From: an uncultured Bdellovibrio sp.
GTDB taxonomy: Bacteria > Bdellovibrionota > Bdellovibrionia > Bdellovibrionales > Bdellovibrionaceae
Length of the DNA stretch: 9,283 nt
NCBI GenBank assembly: GCA_946480995.1
Contig: CAMLMF010000070.1
Location: 1-9,283 of the forward strand
Direction of reading: 5' to 3'
The position numbers were made by a program, and so were the translations under genes. The notes under the pieces were generated by a model. It ran no database searches and was not told the origin of the DNA. It was given only the letters and a program-made list of their open reading frames with translations. Of this stretch, positions 1-6,037 are shown piece by piece (position 1 is the first letter of the stretch; each line of letters starts with the position of its first letter).

Positions 1-399
1 CAAAATCTTTCTTCAGTTTGGATTAACTCAAACCTTTTTGAAAAGTATCCGTCGGCCAAAGATCGAGCGCTTTTAATTTTACATGAAATCGTAATGGGCA
101 TTCGCCTGATGAAACTTAAAAGTGCCTTAGATAACTGCTATTCAGAAATTGCCCTTGTCGGCTTAAATCCCGAGCGTCGCGCAGAACACAATAAGTTGCG
201 TGATGCCTGTGCTTTAAAATACGGGTTACAGAGTGGTGGCCCCGGTGTCATCAATACATCTTTGGGAAAAATTGAACTTAGCAAAGAAGATTACGACAAT
301 ATTCGTGAGCTTGTCGTACATTTAAGTGCACAATCTGAAAATCTTTCGCAGAGCCAATTAGATGCCTGGTTGACGGATAAATCTTTTAGAAAATACTAA
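1..399 (+). CDS. C-terminal part of an unrecognised protein (5' end outside window)
   Basis: The reading frame is open from base 1 to the TAA at 397-399, giving 132 visible residues. The gene therefore almost certainly starts upstream, and the ATG at 94 is an internal methionine. I do not recognise the family. The visible part looks soluble and mostly helical, with charged and leucine-rich stretches, no membrane segment and no Cys cluster. A segment HEIVMG (visible residues 28-33) resembles the first half of a zinc-protease HExxH motif but lacks the second His, so I do not call it a protease. The gene converges on the regulator on the other strand, and the two stop codons overlap within CTAA (396-399). 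Coding status is well supported by the uninterrupted frame and sensible composition; the function is unknown. Confidence 0.75.
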   Translation, partial: QNLSSVWINSNLFEKYPSAKDRALLILHEIVMGIRLMKLKSALDNCYSEIALVGLNPERRAEHNKLRDACALKYGLQSGGPGVINTSLGKIELSKEDYDNIRELVVHLSAQSENLSQSQLDAWLTDKSFRKY

Positions 400-1202
400 T
401 ATTCAAACCAATCGATATTCAAACAGCGCACGACTTCCGATTTTGAGGGAATAACTTTGGCATTAATTTTTTCAACAAAAGTCGGTAACTCCTGCCGAAT
501 CCAGCTGGCGACCTCATCGGATAGCGCCATCGGTGCTGAATAATAAAAATCTTCGTCGCGGATTTGATGCAATTTGCTGGTCGCCTGAATGCGCCAGTTC
601 TGCAGCTGCCTAGCTGCTAGCGGTGACGATGTGGGTAAATGCGTGCGCGCAGGGCCTAGCTTCAATTTATTTTTTTCTTCAATTAATAAATTTTGCTCAA
701 TCAGAAAATCAAGAATCTTTTGGACATGGTTTCTAGGCAAGTTTAAACGCGTGGCCAAGGCCTCTACATTGTTGAATTTTCCAGTGTCAGCCAACATCCG
801 CACGCCCTGATAAACCCAGCTAGACACAAAGATCATTTTTGCGTCATCGTTCAACTCATTCACCTTCACGCGATTTTCTAGCTTCTTCATTTTTTCTTGG
901 CGTTGTTTGATTTGCCTTAACAAACGCGTACTCAGTTTATGGCTGCCGGCTCGGCCATAATCGACCAGCAGAAAGAAATAGTCCGTTTCTTCTTCTTCCA
1001 TATTAAGATAGTCACAAAGTTCAGAAGCCAACTCCAAATTCAGATGTTTGTCGCCCTTAAAAACCTGACTGATCATTGTCGTAGAAATTCCCAATGCTTG
1101 GGCGCAACGACGATATTCACCGAAACCTTGGCGCGGTTGATTTTCAACCCACTCGTTAAAGAACTTTTTGTAATCGTGATATTGGAAGACTGAAACCGAC
1201 AT
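396..1202 (-). CDS. TIGR02147-family transcriptional regulator (HTH plus winged-helix, DUF4423-like)
   Basis: A 268-residue probable DNA-binding regulator. The N-terminus (VFQYHDYKKFFNEW, residues 5-18) is typical of TIGR02147 proteins, a family I know mainly from Fibrobacter and Bdellovibrio-like bacteria. Residues about 29-50 (YRRCAQALGIS...ISQVFKG) form an N-terminal helix-turn-helix. Residues 93-113 are strongly charged and probably a helical linker. Residues about 143-174 (VEALATRLNLPRNHVQKILDFL) look like a winged helix. The C-terminus (CLNIDWFEY) matches the family's usual closing strand. An in-frame TAA lies six codons upstream and no other start codon intervenes, so ATG at 1202 is the only start. 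No Shine-Dalgarno sequence precedes it, and the best promoter places transcription start on the ATG, suggesting a leaderless message. A 16-bp palindrome just upstream suggests autoregulation. Family membership is fairly sure; target genes are unknown. Confidence 0.85.
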   Translation of the reverse strand: MSVSVFQYHDYKKFFNEWVENQPRQGFGEYRRCAQALGISTTMISQVFKGDKHLNLELASELCDYLNMEEEETDYFFLLVDYGRAGSHKLSTRLLRQIKQRQEKMKKLENRVKVNELNDDAKMIFVSSWVYQGVRMLADTGKFNNVEALATRLNLPRNHVQKILDFLIEQNLLIEEKNKLKLGPARTHLPTSSPLAARQLQNWRIQATSKLHQIRDEDFYYSAPMALSDEVASWIRQELPTFVEKINAKVIPSKSEVVRCLNIDWFEY

Positions 1203-1208
1203 AAGATT

Positions 1209-1237
1209 ATTAACTAATTAGTTAACAATTTCGTCAA
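1209..1237 (-). promoter_or_regulatory. Probable promoter of the TIGR02147 regulator, apparently leaderless
   Basis: Read on the - strand, TTGACG (1237-1232, 5/6 to the sigma70 -35 consensus) is followed by a 17-bp spacer and GTTAAT (1214-1209, 4/6 to the -10 consensus). A start about 7 nt downstream falls on the A of the regulator's ATG (1202). Together with the missing Shine-Dalgarno sequence, this suggests a leaderless transcript. Inferred from motif match only. Confidence 0.45.
1210..1225. promoter_or_regulatory. Perfect 16-bp palindrome, candidate operator
   Basis: TTAACTAATTAGTTAA is its own reverse complement over all 16 bases. It occupies the spacer and most of the -10 element of the regulator's predicted promoter, ending 7 bp before its start codon. 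A dimeric regulator bound here would block RNA polymerase, so the simplest reading is an autorepression site for the TIGR02147 protein. It could also influence the divergent small-protein gene. AT-rich palindromes arise by chance more easily than mixed ones, but the position is telling. Confidence 0.5.
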
Positions 1238-1252
1238 CTTATTTACATAAAC

Positions 1253-1379
1253 CCTTTGTCCTTTTGATACAAAGGAAGCAGGTACCTTTTGGCCCTGTCA
1301 AAAATATTGTCATAGCGAGTTTTCATGGTGAGGGGTTCGGGCTTGCCTCTGTGAAAGGGCGGGGGTACTTCTTGCCCTT
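1253..1379 (+). other. Structured leader upstream of the small secreted protein gene
   Basis: The 206-bp gap 1203-1408 contains several structures ahead of the gene at 1409. CCTTTGT (1253-1259) and ACAAAGG (1269-1275) form a 7-bp stem with a 9-nt loop. AAAGG (1271-1275) can instead pair with CCTTT (1285-1289), so the two hairpins exclude each other. A third stem is AAGGGC (1355-1360) with GCCCTT (1374-1379), 15 nt before the ribosome binding site. Four G runs lie at 1332-1335, 1339-1341, 1357-1359 and 1361-1365. I found no convincing -35/-10 pair on this strand, so whether all of this is transcribed is unknown. Confidence 0.3.
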
Positions 1380-1408
1380 CGAAAAATGGATCTGTAAGGA
1401 GTAAAAGC

Positions 1409-1666
1409 ATGAAAGCATTTATCGTATCTATGATGGTGGTTGCAGCAGCAACTGTAGCAAATGCAGCTAGTTTCGTTGAATCTGCTGATGGCGCCCAAGA
1501 AGTTGAATACATCACTTGGTGCCAAGGTAACACAGTTGTTGGTTTGACTGAAAAAGGCGAAATTTACGCTGTTGCAAACTGTGAAGAACAAGCTTTGGTT
1601 TGCAAAACTACAAAAAAACCTTTGGTTGGTAAAACTGTAGTTTCTGCTTCTTGTAAAGCTCAGTAG
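1409..1666 (+). CDS. Small secreted four-cysteine protein, function unknown
   Basis: An 85-residue protein with a clear signal peptide: MKAF, a hydrophobic core (IVSMMVVAAATV) and a likely signal peptidase I site after ANA (residue 19). The mature part of about 66 residues has four cysteines (38, 58, 65, 82), enough for two disulfides after export to the periplasm or outside. Its composition suggests a small beta-rich domain (WCQGNTVVGLTEKGEIYAV). The start is well supported: TAAGGAG (1395-1401) lies 7 nt before the ATG. The gene is divergent from the TIGR02147 regulator and overlaps the end of the convergent beta-barrel gene by 7 bp (1660-1666), so no separate terminator exists between them. 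I do not recognise the family. Coding status is strong because of the ribosome site, signal peptide and cysteine pattern. Confidence 0.85.
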   Translation: MKAFIVSMMVVAAATVANAASFVESADGAQEVEYITWCQGNTVVGLTEKGEIYAVANCEEQALVCKTTKKPLVGKTVVSASCKAQ

Positions 1667-2676
1667 TCGGCAACGATTCCCGCACCGATAATGTTCGAAC
1701 TGAAATCCAGGTCCTCATTAAAGGTTTTAAGATAGCGGTAATCTAACGACACCCACAAATTCGCGATACCGTATTCCGAACGCAATGTGAATGCGGTATC
1801 TCGATTCATCGCTGTAATATTAAGTAACATTCCTGCAGCGGCATAACCACCTGGTGTTCCCACCACTGATGGCGATTTACCATCATCACGGAATTCAGCA
1901 ACACCCATATATGTTCCGCCCCCGGCAACATAAGGTGCGATCCACTGACGAGACATCCACTCTAATCGATAAACCAAACCGACGTTTAACGGGATCGCTG
2001 CGAATGTGTATTTCTCTTTCGGAGTTTTCCCGTCAGCAGGCGGAGTCACAAAGCGCCCCGTGCCGTTTGCCAGCAAAACGCCAAAACCTGCCTGTACACC
2101 CAACTTACCAAATCCGGTAAATGGTTGCCATTCATAGTCGAACATAAACACAGGCTGCTGCCCCTTAGAATACATCATTTCAAATGTAGTCCCATCGGCT
2201 GCGGTGATCTTTGGAGGATCCATTACACCAAAACGGAACGCGCCCGTATTGTTAAACTTCCCGCTGTCTTTGGTTTTGTAAATGTAAGATCCGTCTTTAG
2301 TGATCGCGATCAAACCTTTTGCTGCCAAAGGATGCTCGATGTATTTTACACCACCCTTTTTGGGATCATGCGGGCTTCGGCCAGCACTCTTTTGTACGGG
2401 ACGACGGGCTGGAGCAATGGGTTCTGCAGGAATCACTGCGGGCTCTTCAGCAACAGGGACGACCAAGGCATCTTCCTTCAGAAGATCATCAACTCCTTCA
2501 GTGCCCTTCATCTGCTGGTCATTTAAGTTCACAGTTTCAGGTTGCACGGGGCTGTTGTCTTCGAATTCGTTGTCTTCTTGAATGTAAGGAGCTTCTTGCG
2601 GAGCAGACTCTTGCGCGTTTGCATGAAATGCGATCAAGGCTAAAGCGACGATAAGGTATTTACTAAAAGGAATCAT
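1660..2676 (-). CDS. Probable outer-membrane beta-barrel protein with acidic/proline-rich N-terminal segment
   Basis: A 338-residue exported protein. Residues 1-21 are a signal peptide with a likely cleavage after ANA (21/22). Residues 22 to about 105 are acidic, Gln- and Pro-rich and look disordered, ending in a basic patch (RRPVQK...HDPKKGG). From about residue 140 onward, alternating hydrophobic/polar strands with many Gly and aromatic residues (FMFDYEWQPF, KLGVQAGFGVLL, NVGLVYRLEW, FTLRSEYGI, WVSLDYRYL) suggest a beta-barrel of roughly eight strands closing on a terminal Tyr, acceptable as an outer-membrane insertion signal. The ATG at 2676 overlaps the upstream gene's TGA (ATGA) and is preceded by GGGTGA (2685-2680), so translation is probably coupled. 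The acidic segment may bridge the periplasm or bind the upstream product. No family recognised; the barrel call is from strand pattern alone. Confidence 0.75.
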   Translation of the reverse strand: MIPFSKYLIVALALIAFHANAQESAPQEAPYIQEDNEFEDNSPVQPETVNLNDQQMKGTEGVDDLLKEDALVVPVAEEPAVIPAEPIAPARRPVQKSAGRSPHDPKKGGVKYIEHPLAAKGLIAITKDGSYIYKTKDSGKFNNTGAFRFGVMDPPKITAADGTTFEMMYSKGQQPVFMFDYEWQPFTGFGKLGVQAGFGVLLANGTGRFVTPPADGKTPKEKYTFAAIPLNVGLVYRLEWMSRQWIAPYVAGGGTYMGVAEFRDDGKSPSVVGTPGGYAAAGMLLNITAMNRDTAFTLRSEYGIANLWVSLDYRYLKTFNEDLDFSSNIIGAGIVADY

Positions 2677-4070
2677 AGCTCACCCTTAAATCTTTTGCCT
2701 AAAAATACGCGGCGATAAAGTTCGTACATAGATGCAGCTGCACCAACCATGATCAAAAGAGTAAACCACAAACCGATTTCAACACTCATGCGGGCAAAAA
2801 GAAGTAATGGCCATAAAGCGGCACGAACCACCATCTTAGCCTCTTCATTTTCAGAGATCAGATGGGCATAATAAGGACTGTATTTGTAATATGTTTTTAC
2901 GAAAGCGCGCCCTAAAGGGTTGCTGAGCAAAAATTCATTTCTGAAATCACGAAAGCTTTGTACCTCTGGTGCCATTTCACTGCCAAAAGCAGCGGTCGCG
3001 ATAAAACACTTCTTATTATCCAACAAACCAATCACTTCAGAAGGCGTCGCACACATCTGATCCGTCGTGACCCCACCTGTGGTGCCTGGAAGTGGCGTGT
3101 AGTAAGAAATGATTCCCGTCGTATCTTGATTGGCCATGACTGTACAATAGCGCTTACCATTGGTCAGACCTGTGATGCGATTGTCAGCCACCGGAGGATC
3201 CGCAGCTTTATTCACACTTAGATTGACCATCTCGGACTGATTAGACAACGTGTTCACGATATCCATATCACTCATCGACCCGGTCGTGTCTGCGGCCGTG
3301 AAAAAAACTAAATTTGTGTATTCGATTCCCGTGATACCTGTCGCCACTTTTTCGGCAGCGATCGCTAATTCATCGGCGTAAAGTTTTCCGTCACCGGGAT
3401 ACGCTTGAAAATGACAGAAGCCGCTATTAACCGCTGCTGCAGCCGTGTTGCAATCCGTATAGAACCAGCCCACGCCTTCGGTGGCAGTATCAATATGACG
3501 AGTATTTACGTAAACGCTGACCGTTTCAGACGTTGTGGCACCATTCACTGTTGTATCTATTCCAATGACAACTTCTTTGTTTGGGATGTTGGCAGTACAG
3601 TTGGTATCGGAACCTAGCTCATTACACAACTGACCCCATGGAAGTTGTGTCACTAAAACGTTTCCACCAGATTCTACGGTTTGTACAAAAGAGGTGATCT
3701 TGTTGTTATCAACTTTAATATAAGGACTAGGAGATGTCCCCGCCGCCCCGGTAAATTGGGTACGGATCGTTAATATCAAACTTGGGTAAGCATTGTTTTT
3801 ATTGCATGGAGCGAACTTGGGGCCCCCAGCAGAATCGCCGACACAGCTATTACAAGTATTAGTTAGATTGCCACCATCTGTGCAGGTCCCAGCAAATCCA
3901 CCGTATATTTTTGGCTTTGTCAGTTCAGACAGGTCCGTACGCGAAGCACCCGAGACAGAAATCAAAGTCATCGCAGCCATTGCTGGTGAGGAAATGGTGA
4001 CGCCTGCGAAAACCCAAAGGGCTTTAGCGACAAAAGATTTCTGAGTTCCAATCCATGGAAATAGAGTCAT
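2673..4070 (-). CDS. CFI-box C-terminal domain protein, secreted and membrane-anchored
   Basis: A 465-residue envelope protein. Residues 1-33 form a signal peptide with a long n-region and a likely cut after AMA. Residues 63-89 carry four cysteines (63, 73, 76, 89). The middle is beta-rich with further Cys (149, 158, 207, 219). Residues about 280-342 resemble a fibronectin-III-like domain (ITGLTNGKRYCTVMANQ). At 355 begins the CFI box (CFIATAAFGSEMAPEVQSFR, then FRNEFLLSNPLGRAFVKTYY and YSPYYAHLI), followed by hydrophobic segments at about 414-426 and 432-449 and a basic tail (YRRVFLGKRFKGE). This fits the CFI-box-CTERM type: a periplasmic body anchored in the inner membrane. ATG at 4070 is the only start, because an in-frame TAG lies two codons upstream. 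AGGGG directly abuts the ATG, an unusually short spacing. Biochemical role unknown. Confidence 0.8.
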   Translation of the reverse strand: MTLFPWIGTQKSFVAKALWVFAGVTISSPAMAAMTLISVSGASRTDLSELTKPKIYGGFAGTCTDGGNLTNTCNSCVGDSAGGPKFAPCNKNNAYPSLILTIRTQFTGAAGTSPSPYIKVDNNKITSFVQTVESGGNVLVTQLPWGQLCNELGSDTNCTANIPNKEVVIGIDTTVNGATTSETVSVYVNTRHIDTATEGVGWFYTDCNTAAAAVNSGFCHFQAYPGDGKLYADELAIAAEKVATGITGIEYTNLVFFTAADTTGSMSDMDIVNTLSNQSEMVNLSVNKAADPPVADNRITGLTNGKRYCTVMANQDTTGIISYYTPLPGTTGGVTTDQMCATPSEVIGLLDNKKCFIATAAFGSEMAPEVQSFRDFRNEFLLSNPLGRAFVKTYYKYSPYYAHLISENEEAKMVVRAALWPLLLFARMSVEIGLWFTLLIMVGAAASMYELYRRVFLGKRFKGEL

Positions 4071-4076
4071 CCCCTA

Positions 4077-4105
4077 ATCGAACCATGCTAAGGTCTGGAT
4101 GTCAA
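4077..4105 (-). promoter_or_regulatory. Possible promoter of the CFI-box/beta-barrel unit
   Basis: On the - strand a perfect TTGACA (4105-4100) is followed after 17 bp by TTCGAT (4082-4077), only 3/6 to the -10 consensus. The -35 grows out of the T run that follows the hairpin behind asd. Predicted initiation falls on or next to the ATG at 4070, so this transcript too might be leaderless or nearly so. The weak -10 keeps confidence low. Confidence 0.3.
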
Positions 4106-4144
4106 AAAAAGCAGCTTAGCAGGACCTAGGTCGACCCTAAGTCC
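4104..4144 (-). terminator. Possible terminator hairpin behind asd
   Basis: On the - strand GGACTTAGG (4144-4136) pairs with CCTAGGTCC (4130-4122), a 9-bp stem with one G-U pair and a 5-nt loop. A run of seven T (4110-4104) follows, but only after an 11-nt gap, so this is not a classic intrinsic terminator. It could still end the asd transcript or act as a 3'-protecting hairpin. It sits 11 nt after the asd stop codon. Confidence 0.35.
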
Positions 4145-4155
4145 CTTATATTGAT

Positions 4156-5163
4156 CTAAAAGAAGATTTGTTCAGCGATTTGAATACCGTTTAAGGCCGC
4201 ACCCTTACGGATATTGTCAGAAACAACCCACATCATCCACATATTCGGATTTTCAGGGTCGCGATGGACTCGGCCCACATAGACTGGATCTTTGCCAGAA
4301 ACATCGCGTGCCAACGGATAAACGCTTTTCTTTGGTTCGTCTTGTACAACGATGCCAGCAAAACCAGACAGCGCTGACATCACTTCATCGCGCGATACGG
4401 CTTTATTTAAAGTGACCCAGACTGATTCACTGTGCGCGTTCAATGCGGGAATACGAACCGTGAACGCCGATACTTTTAATTTCTGCTGACCTAAGATCTT
4501 GCGTGTTTCGCTCATGATCTTTACTTCTTCACTGCAGAAACCTTCGTCATTGAATGAACCGATTTGCGGGATGCAGTTAAAAAGAATTGTGTGCGGGAAT
4601 GTTTTAGTCGCTTGTTCGGCTTTGCTGTGATTGGAAGTTTGTTCCAGCAATTCGTCATAGCCACCTTGGCCAGCGCCGCTTACTGCTTGATAAGTGCTAA
4701 CACGCACTTCTTCTAAACCAAAACGATCTGCCAATGGTTTTAAAGCCACCACCAATTGAATCGTTGAACAGTTGGGATTAGCAATAATCTGAGGACGAGA
4801 ATCTTTCGTCACCAAGTGACCGTTCACTTCAGGAACAATCAATACCGTGTTCGGATCCATACGGAAGGCAGCGGAGTTATCAATCGCGAAAGCGCCGGCC
4901 TGCACTGCTTTGGGTGCCCACTCTTTGGAAATGTCATCGCCTGACGAAAAGAACACCAGGTCTAAGCCATCGAAACAGCCTTCTTTTAAAACAGCCACAG
5001 GCCATGACTGACCCTGCAATTCGATTTTTTTTCCAAGGGAGTTTTCAGAGGCAAAAGGACGCAACTCCGCGATCGGGAATTGACGCTCTTCTAAGATATT
5101 CATGAACGTTTGGCCGACCATTCCGGTCGCGCCAACGACACCGACTTTAAGTTTTCTTTTCAT
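4156..5163 (-). CDS. asd: Aspartate-semialdehyde dehydrogenase
   Basis: Converts L-aspartyl-4-phosphate, with NADPH, to L-aspartate-4-semialdehyde in the cytoplasm, feeding diaminopimelate/lysine and threonine/methionine synthesis. From ATG 5163 it has 335 residues, a normal length. The N-terminal nucleotide-binding motif is GVVGATGMVG (8-17). The catalytic Cys is C132 (NPNCST), with Q159 (YQAVSGAG), R237 (RIPALNAH) and H244 completing the expected active-site set; EEVKIMSET (212-220) is also conserved. The frame is open up to 5289, but those extra residues are very basic, lie inside pssA and precede the nucleotide-binding fold, so I reject them. The chosen start overlaps the end of pssA by 17 bp, implying coupling. 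It is the last gene of the lipid-kinase/pssA/asd run. Identification is secure. Confidence 0.96.
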   Translation of the reverse strand: MKRKLKVGVVGATGMVGQTFMNILEERQFPIAELRPFASENSLGKKIELQGQSWPVAVLKEGCFDGLDLVFFSSGDDISKEWAPKAVQAGAFAIDNSAAFRMDPNTVLIVPEVNGHLVTKDSRPQIIANPNCSTIQLVVALKPLADRFGLEEVRVSTYQAVSGAGQGGYDELLEQTSNHSKAEQATKTFPHTILFNCIPQIGSFNDEGFCSEEVKIMSETRKILGQQKLKVSAFTVRIPALNAHSESVWVTLNKAVSRDEVMSALSGFAGIVVQDEPKKSVYPLARDVSGKDPVYVGRVHRDPENPNMWMMWVVSDNIRKGAALNGIQIAEQIFF

Positions 5164-6001
5164 CTTTCTGGCTCTCTTCTTCCTCTTCTTCAAGGTAAAG
5201 ATCACTTTCATGAACTTGCGCTGGGGCATATACGCTTGGCTTGATCTTGCGGATATTTTTACCCAGCTTGAACACACCAAACACCGCACCTAAAGTTGCA
5301 TAGGTCATGAATAATACGAAGAGCATGACTTCCGGACGAAGAGCCACGACAACCAACAAACCGACACCTAAAATTAGATAACGGAATGGCAAACGCTCTT
5401 TCAAATCTAGATCTTTGAAGCTGCGGAAGCGGAAGTTACTGACCATCACCAGCGCCAACAAGATTGTCATCACTAACAAACCATAGTTACCCATTGGTTC
5501 GAGTTCCAAATCTTGGAAAGCTAAAACAGAAGAGGCCACAATACCTGCGGCCATAGGAATTGGCAGACCTTGGAAGTAATTTTTCTCAACGACATTAGCT
5601 TGCACGTTAAAGCGCGCCAAGCGCAGGGCTCCGCAAGCTACGAACAAGAAACACGCGACCCAACCCAAACGACCGAAGGGTTGCAACGCCCATAAGAACA
5701 ACAACACACCTGGCGCCATACCGAAGCTGACTAAGTCACACAATGAATCGTATTCAGCACCGAACTTACTGGTTGAGCGAGTCAAACGCGCCAAACGACC
5801 ATCAAGTTGGTCAAAAATCGAAGCAACCACAATCGCGTACGCGGCAAATAAGAAGTTACCTTTGATAGATTGAATCACCGCAAAGAAACCGCAGAAAAGG
5901 TTTCCCGTGGTCATCAAGTTCGGCAAAATGTAAATGTACATCGCCAAACGCTGTGAGCGTGCATCTTCTGCATCCAATTTATCAATCTGAGTGTCTGTCA
6001 T
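5147..6001 (-). CDS. pssA: CDP-diacylglycerol-serine O-phosphatidyltransferase (phosphatidylserine synthase, membrane type)
   Basis: Transfers phosphatidyl from CDP-diacylglycerol to L-serine, the first step toward phosphatidylethanolamine, in the inner membrane. The CDP-alcohol phosphatidyltransferase signature is complete: D64, D67-G68, A71-R72, G81, D85 and D89 (within DQLDGRLARL and FGAEYDSLCDLVSFG). The SxFGxExDSLxDLVSFG form is typical of the Bacillus-type (type II) enzyme. About six to eight hydrophobic segments span residues 23 to about 245, and the C-terminus is a soluble tail ending in a run of Glu and then Lys. GGAG lies about 5 nt before ATG 6001. The gene follows the lipid-kinase gene after a 36-bp gap and overlaps asd by 17 bp. 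No phosphatidylserine decarboxylase is in the window. At 284 residues it is slightly long because of the tail. Confidence 0.93.
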   Translation of the reverse strand: MTDTQIDKLDAEDARSQRLAMYIYILPNLMTTGNLFCGFFAVIQSIKGNFLFAAYAIVVASIFDQLDGRLARLTRSTSKFGAEYDSLCDLVSFGMAPGVLLFLWALQPFGRLGWVACFLFVACGALRLARFNVQANVVEKNYFQGLPIPMAAGIVASSVLAFQDLELEPMGNYGLLVMTILLALVMVSNFRFRSFKDLDLKERLPFRYLILGVGLLVVVALRPEVMLFVLFMTYATLGAVFGVFKLGKNIRKIKPSVYAPAQVHESDLYLEEEEEESQKDEKKT

Positions 6002-6037
6002 TTTATCTCCAGCTATCAGGTGAATAGCCCGGCAAGA

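Noticed and set aside
82..99. Zinc-protease motif in the first gene (HEIVM)
   Set aside because: The second His of HExxH is Met here, and no third ligand or protease context is visible in the part shown.
939..1193. Open frame on the + strand inside the regulator gene
   Set aside because: It is a shadow of the regulator, with no start context and no protein-like features.
1332..1376. Sigma54-type promoter from GG-N10-GC spacings in the G-rich leader
   Set aside because: Only the GG and GC dinucleotides fit. The rest of TGGCACG-N4-TTGC is absent, and G runs create such spacing by chance.
1243..1591. Two open frames on the - strand opposite the small secreted protein
   Set aside because: They lack ribosome sites and recognisable domains. 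The + strand gene has a signal peptide and a strong ribosome site.
5164..5289. Upstream extension of asd by 42 residues, open from a GTG at 5289
   Set aside because: It lies wholly within pssA, is highly basic and unlike the family N-terminus, which begins directly at the nucleotide-binding strand after ATG 5163.
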